Shown piece after piece: positions 46,061 through 57,092 of a stretch of 64,000 nt of DNA. The number at the start of each line of letters is the position of its first letter. Positions within the stretch are counted from its first letter, which is position 1. The DNA is from Puccinellia tenuiflora (taxonomy: Eukaryota > Streptophyta > Magnoliopsida > Poales > Poaceae), in NCBI GenBank assembly GCA_012064385.1, contig QRDG01001519.1, positions 1 to 64,000 on the forward strand, read 5' to 3'. Under the pieces are notes generated by a model, which was not told the DNA's origin, did not search any database, and saw only the letters and a list, made by a program, of their open reading frames with translations. A program made the position numbers and the translations under genes.

Positions 46061-47695
46061 TGAAGGGGGTTCGTGTGCAGAAAACAAAAAATTTCCTAGC
46101 AACGCGAACGATAAACTAGCCAAGATCTATCTCTAGGTAGACATAAAGTAACGGAGGGATCCGGTGTTCATACCTCTTGAAGACCGAAAGCGTTACGTTC
46201 CTAGAACGTTGTTGATGAAGACGTACGACGCCGACCTCAAGGTCGTGGAGTCGTACCGGCGACGAGCGCTACAGAGAGCAGCGCCTCCGAAGTTCTACAC
46301 ACGTACGGTGTAGCGACGATCCCTCGGCTCCGGTCCAACGGCAGCAGCGGAAGATGAAGAGCTCGACCGAAGCACCAAAATCACGGTGGTGGATTTTAGT
46401 GGAGAGACCCCTCTAAAATATGCAGCTCCAATATTTCGAAACCACACATAAAAGAGAGAAATTGGGATGCCAAAAGGGAGAGGGGTGCCCCTCTATATAG
46501 GTGGAGGGAGGAGGCCACCCTCCTTGGCTAAGCCATGTGGGACTAAACCCCACATGGCTTTGGCCAGCCAAGGGGGTGCGCCGGCCCTAGGTGGGCCCCA
46601 TGGCCCGGTCGGCCGGCTCCCTCCATGGTGCGGCCCCCACTTGGGCCTCCCCTCGTGTGTGAGGCCCATTTAGGTGGGCTGCCTATTAAATATTAAATTA
46701 AATATTATTTAATTGTTAATTACTTTAATTAATATTAAATACATATCATTTAATATTTCTTGCATCGAAACTCCTTTCGTTGCCCTCCGATCTCCATCGG
46801 ACTCTTCTCCCTTGTTCCGACACTCCTTCGGAACCTCCGATCTCCATCGGATAAATCTCGGAACGATTCCGGAATTGGTCTCTCTAATTTCTTCGGTGCC
46901 AAAGCTATTCCTAAGCGTCGTCTACCCTTAAGTGTGCCACCCCTCGGTTCGGGATCACTCCAGACATGATCGAGACTCCTCTCCGATCAATGACCAACAG
47001 TGGGATCTGGAAACCCATGATGGCCCCTGTGCGTTCCACGAAGTTCTTTGTCGCTTGAACCTTATCGTTGTTCACTAATTCCTTTTGTCACACGATATCA
47101 AGTTTGTACAATATCCCATCTCATTATTCGACAAACTCATTTACTCGTCTCCATGATATTACATCTCCGTGACCTAGTGGGCCCAGTGATATATGTCTGT
47201 CACACGGATGGACAAATCCCGCTCTTGATACATACGCCTCAACAAATCCTTTAGGAAACCTGATAGACACCTTTATGATCACCCTGTTACGGTGTGACAG
47301 TTGATGCAGTCAAAGCCTCCTTCCAGAACAGTGATTAAATATTATCTCACGGTCTAAGGATTTAGTTACTACTACGTTTATATTAAGTTATCGCAATGCC
47401 GATATTCGTGACAGATCTTATTGCGCTAACTTACTTTGGGTGGATGTCCATTATGTCATTCTCCAATGACATAACTCCATTGTCAATTGACATAAATGCC
47501 CATGATCAGGAAACCTTGATCATCGGTTGACCAATGGACTAGTCAAGTAGAGGCTACTAGGGACCTGGTTGTTTTACATCACACGTGTAGTTTCCGCTTA
47601 ATACAGTTATAGCATGACATAAAACTTATTATGAACACTTTGAGATATGATAATAAAAACTCTTTATTAATTGCCTCTAGGGCATATCTCCAACA
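46061..47695 (+). mobile_element. Solo copia-type LTR (1635 bp) with AAACC duplication
   Basis: It starts TGAAGGGGGTTCGTG and ends TTGCCTCTAGGGCATATCTCCAACA, flanked by identical AAACC at 46056-46060 and 47696-47700. It is closely related to the solo LTR at 6967-8698, with the CCTCTATATAGGTGGAGGG TATA region near 46491. No internal sequence is present. ORFs within it (46467-46673, 46713-46969) are not coding. Confidence 0.9.
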
Positions 47696-47921
47696 AAACC
47701 ATCATGAGAGGTAGCAACGTCAATCGAGACGGCTCCGGGGGTCAATCCCCATCTCGGCAGGGTGTCGGAATAGGAACGTGTGACCCCCAAACTAGGGTTT
47801 TCAATGGGGGCGATGCCCGAGGGGCAGGGATGACCGGAGGCTGCAGCCCAGGGGCTATGGGGCCTCCTTGACTTGTCCTTCTGGCTCCCGGAGTTTTTTG
47901 GTGAATTAGAATTTATGTAAA

Positions 47922-49137
47922 TCTCTCGACCCCGTGCGGCCACACCGGGCCGCACCGGGCGGCCGCCGCCCTCCATCCCCTAGCCCACCCCACGACCTCC
48001 CCCTCCTCCCGCTGTCGCCGGGATCGTCGCCGGGCAAAGCCCTGGTGGCGAGGTGGCGGCGGATCCTCCTCGGCCAAGATCTGGAGCGCGGCGGCGGCAA
48101 ACACCCGTTCTTCTTCGACGGCAATGCTGCGGGCTGGCGGCGGCCAGCACGTCTCGGCAAGCGGCGGCGGTGGTGGCGCGTGGCCTGCAGGCGGTGGCGG
48201 CGGAGTAGGCGGGTCTGATCTGGGCCTAGATGGGTTTCAGCAGGCCGCTTTTCACAACATCGTTCCTGCAACATCTCGTCTTCTCTGACAACGACATGTG
48301 TGATCTGGGTTCATCCTCGCATCATGAGGAAGCCTTGGGCGCTGGCCTAGGGAATGGCGGCGGCGGTCTTCTCCTTCGTCGGGGATGGCCGGCCTGGCTA
48401 GTTGTGGTGTTTCAGCCCACATCTAGCACCGGTGGCGAGTTGCGGAGACGGGGCTGCCGGTGAAAACCGTGCTATGACCTGGTCATGGCGGGCGATGGTG
48501 GCGTCTTCGCGCCGTTACCTTGTTGAAGGCATCGCTGCTGCAGCTACCATCTCCTCTCTCACGCTGCTCCAGGGGAAACCCCAGATCCGGGTATTCCAGA
48601 TCGGACGATGGCGGCGCTTTGGGCGCCGCTCTCCCTCTTGAGGGCATCGTTTTGGAGCAGCTGCTGGAAGGTGGAGGCAAGAAGGTGGAGCGGTGTTTGT
48701 CTACCGCGTCGACGATGGCGAGTCTCGGCGGCGTGGAGCTGCGAGGACTCGGCGACGGACGTGTGATGATGTACACGCGTAGGGTGGTGGCGCTGTTTGG
48801 CGTCGTGGTGGCGTCGATGGCAGACCTGGCAAGGGTCTTTCCTTCGTTCTATATGCTGAAGATGGGTTGGAGGAAGATGGCGGAGGCGACTTCCGGAGCG
48901 TGCACACAAGGTGCTATCTCTTGAGTTGGCCATTGAGCTGACGATGGTTGTGGATGGGGAATAAGGCCCCGTTTTACTCTATTGATTGTGCTAGTTGTGG
49001 TGCTTTGTCACTGTTTGGCGGCTTCAGTTTGTATGATCGTTGTTTGTAAGGCTATTTGCCAGATTTGTTGAATAAATGAAATAAAAGGCTGCATGCATCA
49101 ATCGATGCAGAGGCCGGGATACCCCATTTCGAAAAAA
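47922..49137 (+). mobile_element. 5'-truncated LINE (3' region, ~1.2 kb)
   Basis: The segment ends with AATAAATGAAATAAAAGGCTGCATGCATC...GATGCAGAGGCCGGG and CGAAAAAAAG, a 3' tail typical of Triticeae LINEs. The flanks AGAATTTATGTAAA (47908-47921) and AGAATTTCTATAAA (49138-49151) are an imperfect target duplication. The GC-rich body is open in many frames (for example 47906-48274, 48559-48933) with no domain recognised. It interrupts the minus-strand solo LTR. Confidence 0.75.
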
Positions 49138-49351
49138 AGAATTTCTATAAAAAAATTAGATTTTTCTGGGCACTTTCTTTTTGGGCCTTTTCTGCAATGC
49201 ACGGACAAAATAAACAAAAACTGGCACTGGGCACTGGGTTAATGGTTAGTCCAACAAATGCGATAAAACAATACTAAAAATATGTAGCAATGATATAAAA
49301 CAAGCATGGAACAATAAAAAATTATAGATACGTTTGACACATATCAATTGG

Positions 49352-50400
49352 TCATGAGAAAGTTGAGCATATTGCAAGTATGTCTTGAAATAAGAGAGGC
49401 TTTCCCATCATGGTTTATGGGAGAGAAATTTCCGAGTCATCGCCGAGCGGAGCGCAATCAAGAAAGGTGGTCCAACTAGAGAAAATCGAGATTGTCATCA
49501 TCTAGCTCAAGTGGATTGTGCAAGGAAAATGTATGATCTTGATAGGTTTCTATTTTACCCGTCTCATGGTGTTAGTAGGGAGACCGGCTTATAGGATAGA
49601 TAACCGTACTATCAAGAGGGGATCTCGAATGAGTAACTTCATCATATTTTTCGTAGAGAGCTCATACCTTTGTATCCTTGGCATCATTTTTCTTGGTTCT
49701 TATTTGGCCTTTAACTATGTGAGGTTTTTTTGCTTGTTGTGCTCTTCACTACAAGACCAAGTTCATCAAAAACAGATTTCTTATGAAAAACTTTGATATT
49801 TGAGGTCTGTCGGTTATTCTTTTATAGTGAGGTCTAACCTTTCCCCATTTGGCTTTATCCTCCTTTTCTAAGTGTTTGGTGCTTCTCTATATGAAGAGCT
49901 AGAGCTTTTTTGTTAGGCCTAAATTCATCAAAATTGATGTTCGGATGCTCAAGTTATGATTGTTTGGGTTTTGATGTTCCTGCAGTTTTCCAGGGGGTAG
50001 TAGTACCACTGGCCAGAGTGGTAGTACCACCCTTGGTACCGCTCCATACGTCCAGAGAACTCTAGTACCTCCACAGGAGGTAGTACCCCTGACCATAGAG
50101 GTAGTACCTCTCACGGGAACCTGTTTTTCTGCCTAAATGTCTTTCTTGATTTCCAAGGGGGTAGTACCGCAGGCCCCTGTGCGAATCTGCACCTAACAGT
50201 TAGATATTTGCATGACCTATTTAATAGGCCTTCTTCCTCAATGTTTACCTACACTTTTGGACAAGTTCTCTCTCCTCATTGTTGACCTTTTAGAGTCTCT
50301 ATTCATATATGATTCTTGCGTCTATTTGAAGGGAAAAGAGAGAGGAGGTCTAGATCTACTATTCCACCCATCCATCTCTCCTCGTAGTGAGGGGAAGATT
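49352..50400 (+). other. Unidentified repeat-like sequence with GGTAGTACC motifs
   Basis: No domain-bearing ORF is present. Between 49990 and 50175 the motif GGTAGTAC(C) and its complement GGTACTACC-like forms recur about eight times. Some are in inverted pairs (for example CTAGTACCTCC...GGAGGTAGTAC, 50065-50089). The region from about 50220 to 50400 looks like a retroelement LTR segment but could not be delimited. Confidence 0.35.
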
Positions 50401-51448
50401 TTGCATCTAGATCTTAGAGTTGCTTTGTATTTCTCTTTAATAATAATACCTTTCTCTTTAATAGATCTCTTAGCTTCTTGCATGTCTTCAGGATTTAAAA
50501 AGAGAATTCCCCTGTTTTTCGGTATTGGTGTTGGTGGCGGCTCAGGAATATTCCAATCATCATGGTTTGGGGCTATTTGAGCAATTAATTCTTCAACTTC
50601 ATTTGTAGTTCTTTTCCTGAAAATACAGCCAGCACAGCTATCTAGGTATGTCCTAGATTCAACAGTTAGTCCATTATAGAATATATCAATGAGCTCATTC
50701 TTCGGTATCTTGTGCCCAGGCTGAGCCCTAAGCAATGAGCAAAACCTCCCCCAAGCTATGGGGAGATGCTCATCCTCCAGTTGTTTGAAATTATAGATTC
50801 TCTATAAGGCTGCATGTTGCATATGAGCAGGAAAATATTTTGCAAAGAAGACATCACCCAACTCATGAGGACTTTTAATAGATCCATAAGATAAATTATT
50901 AAACCACACCTTAGCATCATCTTTTAATAAAAATGAAACAACTTTACTACATAATAACGCTGTATCTTCTTGTCATCAGAAAATAAAGAACTAAGTGAAG
51001 CAAGCTTATTCATATGTTCAATAGCATCATCACTTACAGAACCACAAAAAGGATCAGCCTCAACATTAGATATAAGTGAAAGATCAACAGAGAATTCATA
51101 ATTATCATCTTTAATGCATATAGGACAAGTAGCAAATTCATGATTAGGAACAAGCTTATTTTTCATAGCATGTTTTTCAAGTAATTTTCTCATAGCATCA
51201 GGGTCTTTAGAGGCATCACAATCCATATACTCTCTAATAAACACATCATCAACCTCTATATATGCATCATCAGGATAACTACTCTCATAGTTTCCTATCT
51301 CAGGAGAAGCATCAGGTGTGATAATAATTTCATTGGAAATTTCAGCACATTCTATTTCCTTAGATTTAGCAATTTGAGCATCAAGAAAAGAACTTAACGA
51401 ACCAGATTCATCAAGCATAGTAGAAGCATCATCAAATTCATCAGACAC
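50400..51448 (-). pseudogene. Athila-like gag remnant
   Basis: On the minus strand the frame 51448-50924 encodes an acidic N-terminal region (DDASTMLDESGSLSSFLDAQIAKSKEIE... IEVDDVFIREYMDCDASKDPD). This is followed, after a frame change near 50945, by the conserved gag core. Its pieces include KDDAKVWFNNLSYGSIKSPHELG and, at 50735 downwards, PGHKIPKNELIDIFYNGL, ESRTYLDSCAGC and FRKRTTNEVEELIAQI. An in-frame stop lies near 50802 between these pieces. This is the gag arrangement of Athila-like gypsy elements of cereals. It is truncated at about 50400 and inactive. Confidence 0.8.
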
Positions 51449-51529
51449 AGTATCAGAACCAGCAGAAGCAACATGCGAAGTGTGGTGGTGTGACGATGGT
51501 GTAATGATTGGCGGCGATGATAGCGTTGG

Positions 51530-52508
51530 TGGTACCCCAAGCGAAGGTGTGGATGTAAAAAGTAGCAGTTTTCACTCAGTTAAGAACCAAGGTTTAATCG
51601 AACCAGTAGGACTTTGAAATCAACAAAGAGGTGCCCGTCAATGATCTTTGGTGCTTAACCATCAACGAACATGGACCTGCACACACTCAAACAATTACTT
51701 TGACCCCAACGGCAGGAAGGTTGTCAATCTTCCTGATATGCTGAAAACAAAGCGGTTAAAACGTATGGTGAAGTACATGAAATATGGAAACAGACCAGCG
51801 AGCAAATGATTATGAGAAGAAAGTAAACAGTGTTGTAATCAATGGAAAAATATGGACCGGGAGCCATGGGTTCACCAGTGGTGTCTCTCCATAAGATAAA
51901 ATACTCATATGATGGGTAAACAAATTACAGCTAGGCAATTGAAAGGATTATGACACAAACTTAATCTAGACAAATCAAAGAGTTCATGGTAATATTCATG
52001 TAGGCATCACAACAAATAACAAAGATCGTTGACTCAACTGCATCTTTGTCTAAAAATTCCTCATAGGGATCACTATCCAGCATGTCACCCATCGGTATTA
52101 AGTTGCAAGCAACAGACAATGACATTAAGTAAAGTGCATGATGTAAGTAATATTTATAATCACGAAGACATAAACACCGTTGTTTTACCCTTAGTAGCAA
52201 CGACACACCCTCGGCTTTGCATGTTTTTTCACGCAAGCGCTAGCACAAAAGGGCCAAGAACCTACCATCTAGCATAAATACTCTCTCTTGGAGATACAAG
52301 CAATCACTTGGCCAAAGTAACTACGCACATCGGAGAGCACGCAAGAACATAAATTAACATATAAAAACCATACACAATCTGACCATAACTTCATAATCCA
52401 TCAGATCCCAACAAACACATCATATAGCATTACAATAATCGATCTTCATCATGTTAGGCAGCTCACAAGATCATAAACAACGAGACACAAAGGATAGAGA
52501 CAACCATC
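51530..52508 (-). mobile_element. Athila-like LTR remnant, inverted
   Basis: The complement of this stretch repeats the second half of the plus-strand LTR at 3715-4710: TTATGATCTTGTGAGCTGCC, GATCGATTATTGTAATGCTAT, the TTGACAACC...GTGCAGGTCCATG block and CCTACTGGTTCGATTAAAC. It lies upstream (on the minus strand) of the gag remnant, so it is the 5' LTR of that element. It is interrupted at 52508 by the CACTA element and resumes for about 20 bases after 53862 (CTAGCTACTGCCATGG). The 5' part of the LTR is lost and no primer-binding site is recognisable. Confidence 0.7.
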
Positions 52509-53344
52509 CACTACTAGGAAAAGGCTTATAGAAAGAAAGTTACCGCGGCGCACCACATTTTGGGTGCGCCGGCGCTATTTACCGCCGACGCCCACCATAG
52601 CCCCGCGCCGGCGCTACCAGGTTACCCCCAGCGCACCGATTCTTGCGCGCGCCGGCGGTAATACTTGGGCCAGACCCGCCCCCCCACCCGAGCATACCCC
52701 CGGCGCGTCGCCCACACGCGCGTCGGCGGTACGTTATCCCAGCAACGAAAATTATCCCAGGCGCAGCGGTGAAAGAGTGCACCGGCGGTAACCGCATCAT
52801 TTTTTCGCTCCACGCACCCCCCCCCCCCCCGAGGTGGATCGCCTTTTCAGTTTTGCACCAAGTGAAAGAAAATGATAAAAAATTCAAAAAATAAAATCCT
52901 TTTAGATATAGGGAAGGTTTAGGGTCTAGTTATTAGAAAAAATTAAAAATACACATTTTGACTTTTTTTCCAAAAGTAGGTGAAAAAATATTAAAACGGG
53001 CATAACTTTTGCATACGACGTCGAAAAAATGCGTTTAATATCTCAAAAAAAAACTAGAGAAAATTTCGGACTCGATTTCACCAGGATTTACCCGGTTGGA
53101 CATTTCTCAGATTCTCAAAATTCCAAAAGGAAAAAAAGTTATTTTAGAAAGAAGAAATTTTCCTACAAAATCAAAAAATTGAGAAAAAAAATCCAAACCC
53201 GGGTGAGAATCCCCAACTATATATACCCCCTTCTCCCTTTCCCCTCTCATTTCTTCTTCTTCCTTCCTCTCTCTCCCTTTCTCCCTTCTCCCTTATTCTT
53301 CCTTCCTTCCTTCTTCCCTTCTCCCTACTCCCTCTCCCTTCCTT

Positions 53345-53560
53345 CCTCTCCTCCACCTCCACGCCGTCCGCCTCCTCCCCACGCCGGCCACCTTCTCCAA
53401 GGCCACCTCCACATCGTCGGCCACCTCCTCCCCACGCCGGACACCTCCTCCCCACGCCGGCCACCTCCTCTCCAGCCACCTCCACGCCGGCCACCTCCAC
53501 TGCCAACTCCACGCCGGCCACCTCCTCTCCGGCCACCTCCACGCCGTCCACTTACAAATT
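53345..53560 (+). repeat. CCACCTCC(T/A)C...CACGCCGGC minisatellite inside the CACTA element
   Basis: Units combining CCACCTCCTC and CACGCCGGC repeat about ten times with variable spacing. The array is purine-rich on one strand and open in several frames, which explains the low-complexity ORFs on both strands (53029-53589, 53171-53567). Confidence 0.85.
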
Positions 53561-53584
53561 CGTCCACCTTTTTGTTTTTTGAAA

Positions 53585-53642
53585 TTTGAAAATTTTGGGC
53601 GGCTAGATCCAGATCTGGATCTGGCCGCCCAAAATTTTCAAA
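53585..53642. repeat. ~58-bp near-perfect palindrome inside the CACTA element
   Basis: Arms TTTGAAAATTTTGGGCGGC and their complement surround AGATCCAGATCTGGATCT, itself a perfect palindrome. Only one base pair (T/G opposite positions flanking the core) breaks the symmetry. Confidence 0.92.
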
Positions 53643-53955
53643 ATTTTGAAATTACCACCGGCGCGTGTGGTCGGTGCGCCGGGGCTACTATACCGCCGGC
53701 GCATGTGCATGATGCGCCGGCACTAATTTTTTTAACCCCGGCGCACAGGGGTTGTGCGCCGGCGGTAAGATATTACCACCGGCGTGATGATTGCCGGCGC
53801 AGCCCCGTGCGCCGGCGGTAATCCTTTTTGGTGCGCCGGCTGTAAGGTTTTCCCTAGTAGTGATCTAGCTACTGCCATGGGCCCCAACGGCGGACCATCA
53901 TGGGGGCCAACCTGGGCCATGGCCCCCCCAGCAAAAATAAAAATTTACTACTACC

Positions 53956-55511
53956 TGATGCATGTAAAATGCATACATGAACTTTGAATTATAATACTCA
54001 TATTTCAATCATATTTGCATCATATAAGGGTTATATCATTGTTTTATAAGGATTTTGGGAAGATTTCACAGTTTTCCTATTTTTCTGGAATTAACCCTGC
54101 ACTGGCAGAAAACCCTATTTTCTATATTTTGATGTTTCAGGGACCCAAACGACGTCCAAATGACCTAATATTTTGCGGGGATAATTTTTTGGAAGGAACG
54201 AAGCGTAGGAGCGAAGGAAGCGAACAAACGGAGACCCGAGGGCCAAAAGAGGTGGGCCCACGCGGCCAGATTCCTTGGCCGCGTGGGACCCCCCATCTTG
54301 GGCCTCGTGGCTCCGATGCCGTCCGTTTTCGTCTCCGTGGCTTTGTCTTGACCTAAAACCGACTATAAAAATAGTCCCCTGACGGCTTTCGGAAGGAGGC
54401 AGCGGAGAAACACAAAACCAAGAAACAGGAGACAGAAGGCTGCCGCCGGAGAAGATCGGAGGGGGGAAACGCCGCCGGAATCACCTCCGAAAGGCTCCTC
54501 CATCCCCCCTCCGGAGTCTCCATCAACACCACTGTCAAGACCAGCACCATCTCCATCACCATCTTCGTGATCCACTTCATCCCCCTCATAGTTTGAGATA
54601 GTTCGAACCCTAGCTATTGTCTAAGTACTATTCTACATGTTTGTGAATTGCTACTTGTCATTGTTTTGTGGGGAGATTATATTTTCAGATTGTGTTGTAT
54701 CACTTATACCATTGAATCATATCATGTCTTCGCGTTGTGAGTAGTTCTCTCATGTTCCTGGGGGCATAGGATGGATTGGCAATAATGTTCACTTAACTTC
54801 TGTTGAGTATTTGGTCAAGTTTTTATCTTTTATGATTGTCTTGATTTACAATGTATGAAGTGCACCATATATTGAGTAATGCATGAAGGTGCTATCACAC
54901 TAGTGTGATGGAATGGGTAGGACCTAGGAGGACACGTAAACCTTGGTCTAATACATGAAGTTACATTAGGAGGGGATTTATATTGGGGACCTTGGATTGT
55001 AATGCTATGGTGGGACTTTATGTCTTAATAATTCTTGTGCAGTCATTTACTTGGCCACATGATCCATCATAAGGGGTTTAGTTTATTTATTTAACTACAC
55101 CTAATTATGGCTCCGTCCAAAGAAGATTAAAACTTGACAAAATGTTTACCTTGTTGTTCTAGAAATATTTATGCCATGAAATCCATGTAGCCCTTGGGAA
55201 CGTTTTCCACCTATAAGAAACACACCACTCAAGCTTATCCTCTTGCTGCATAGAGGATTGGGCTTTCTCTCTTTGAGAGCTTTCACTTGTCATATTTTAT
55301 TTTTAGCTTTTTACTTTATTGTAAACTCTACACCAAAAACCCAAAAACACTTGCATCATTTAATCATTTTAGTTTGTCTAGTGCATAGATAATAAGAGAA
55401 GTGACACTCTTATTTGAGAGGATAAATACTTATACCTTCTACTCCTCGTGGGATCGATACTAATACTTACACATCGAAGATTTCAACGATCCCCTATACT
55501 TGTGGGTATCA
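53956..55511 (+). repeat. 5' LTR of the non-autonomous element (1556 bp)
   Basis: It begins TGATGCATG and ends CTTGTGGGTATCA. The GACTATAAAAATAG at about 54361 is a candidate TATA box. ORFs inside (54015-54356, 54353-54589) are not considered coding. Confidence 0.88.
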
Positions 55512-55521
55512 AGATGTTTTC

Positions 55522-55539
55522 TGGCGCCGTTGCCGCGGA
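55522..55539 (+). promoter_or_regulatory. Primer-binding site (Athila/tRNA-Asp type)
   Basis: TGGCGCCGTTGCCGCGGA ten bases after the LTR closely matches the canonical Athila-type primer-binding site, which pairs with the 3' end of tRNA-Asp. Confidence 0.88.
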
Positions 55540-55748
55540 GTGTAGCGCTTAAGTTTTTATTCTTGTTTGCAGTAGATATTTATTTTCAGTTCTGCATTTC
55601 TTTTTGTTTGTTTTACATCTTGCAATCATCTAAGCTTGGGGAGGTTTTCCTCTTTAACTTGTTTGGTTGTGAGTTTTTCTTATATTTACTTTCAGTTTTG
55701 CATTTAGTTTAGTTTTATTTTCAGTTTTATATTTCAAAACACAAAAAG

Positions 55749-57092
55749 ATGGAGAAACTTTCTAGAATGTCTATGCCTAATGGTTATGTTAAAAATATGG
55801 AAGCCTACTTTGAATATGAATCAACCGAAGAGGGAACAAGAATGCGTAAATTGCTTGAAGCTCTTCACAAAATGGCTATTCAGTTTTGTGAATTACATGA
55901 TGTAACTTGTTGCAATAGAAGAACTGTTAAACATTCCCACTATCAATGCAAGTATAATAGTGATCCTATAATTGCTTGTTATCGTGAAGATAAATTTTCA
56001 TGCCTTGATATAGAACAAGTTGAGAAATATATTGCTTATGTTGGAGCCCATGAGATAGACTCTCTTATTGATAAATTTCTTACAACTAGTCATGAAGCTC
56101 GTGTAATGAAAGTAAACATTTCTATTATTCTCCAACTTTGCAAAAAATAATTTAGTGACAATGTTTATGTTAAAGAAAGAATTCTTGCTTCCATGGAAAG
56201 TACTAATATTTTGCAGGAAGAGGATGATGAAAACATAAGCTTGGAAGAAGAAGAATGTGAAGAGGAGGATAAAAACCTAAGCTTGGGGATGCCCGTGCAA
56301 CCCCAAGAAGATGATGAAAATGATGAACAACTAGAGAATGAAGAGAGGAAACTTCCACCTTCACCACCTATGGATGAGGGTAACACTCAAGACTTTATTG
56401 ATGATAAACTTTGCTTTTATGATTCTGATGATGAGGAGGACTATCAACCTATGCCTAATGAGAACATTATTGATAATAATTTTAAAAATGATGAGGATTA
56501 TGGTTTAGACATGTTTTATGATATTACTCTAGATGATGGTCCTATTTTGCTTGATAATCCTCCATGTTTAGAACTTGTTACTAAATTATGTGGGGATAAA
56601 AATGATATACTTGCTGCTTGTGACAACACTCTTACTTATGAGAGTCCTACTTTATTTTTGAATTCTCCTATTCACACCATGGAGGAGAAGCTTTTATATG
56701 TTGAAAAGTACATATGTGGGCTGAAATTACCTTGCACTAATAACCATTCCACCCACAACCATCATGTTTATGATGTTTCTTGCAATTATTTTGAGAGAGG
56801 AAAACACACTAATAGCTCACATGATAGTTTTAATAATCCTTTATATGTTCCTAAGTTTGCAAAGTTGCACCAATCTAATAGTTGTTTTATCAAATTTGGT
56901 TCCCTTTCTTGTAACTATTATGAGAGGGGAAAACATAGTTCTAAACATTTCAATATTATTACGTTTCCTCTCTTTAAGTTCAAAGCCTTGAAATTGCTCT
57001 TGTTTTATCTTCCTATGTTACTTGCTTTGTGTTTCAATGATTTATTTTCTTACAAGATCCCAATGCATAGGAAGTGGGTTAGACTTAAATGA
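55749..57092 (+). pseudogene. Single ORF of the non-autonomous element, interrupted by one UAA
   Basis: The frame is open from ATG 55749 to the TGA-terminated end at 57092 (about 447 codons) except for one TAA at 56148-56150. The ATG at 56193 is in the same frame. The first part (133 aa) is basic to neutral with several Cys residues (CELHDVTCCNRR, HSHYQCKYN). The second part (299 aa) opens with a long Glu/Asp-rich stretch (EEEECEEEDKN, EEDYQPMPNENI). It continues with a repeated SCNYFERGKHTNSS / SCNYYERGKHSSKH motif and ends in a hydrophobic segment (KALKLLLFYLPMLLALCF). I do not recognise a known domain; the position corresponds to gag. Whether the UAA is a decay mutation or a readthrough signal cannot be decided here. 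Confidence 0.6.

Larger units (their letters stand above)
44613..49346 (-). mobile_element. Athila-like solo LTR, split by three later insertions
   Basis: On the minus strand the LTR starts TGATATGTGTCAAACGTATC at 49346 and ends CCACTTGTGGGTCATCA-type sequence at 44613 (plus: TGATGACCCACAAGTG). It is bounded by identical ATTGG at 44608-44612 and 49347-49351. Inside are a gypsy solo LTR (45080-45576), a copia-type solo LTR (46061-47695) and a LINE (47922-49137). When these are taken out, the remaining about 1.37 kb reads as one continuous LTR. No internal region is attached, so the host is itself a solo LTR. Confidence 0.85.
52509..53862. mobile_element. Non-autonomous CACTA element (1354 bp) with ATC duplication
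   Basis: The left end CACTACTAGGAAAAGGCTTA and the complement of the right end (CACTACTAGGGAAAACCTTA) are inverted repeats with the CACTA signature. Both sides carry ATC (52506-52508, 53863-53865), the 3-bp duplication of this superfamily. Subterminal regions are packed with GCGCCGGCG/CGCCGGCGC-type motifs in both orientations, as in CACTA subterminal arrays. The interior has a near-perfect palindrome and a CACGCCGGCCACCTCCTC minisatellite; no transposase is encoded. Confidence 0.93.

Noticed and set aside
47906..48933. Several ORFs of 94-134 aa
   Set aside because: Located in a 5'-truncated LINE tail and open in competing frames without domains.
53029..53589. 186-aa Pro-rich protein gene
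   Set aside because: It is a translation of the CACGCCGGC/CCACCTCC minisatellite and polypyrimidine tract inside the CACTA element.
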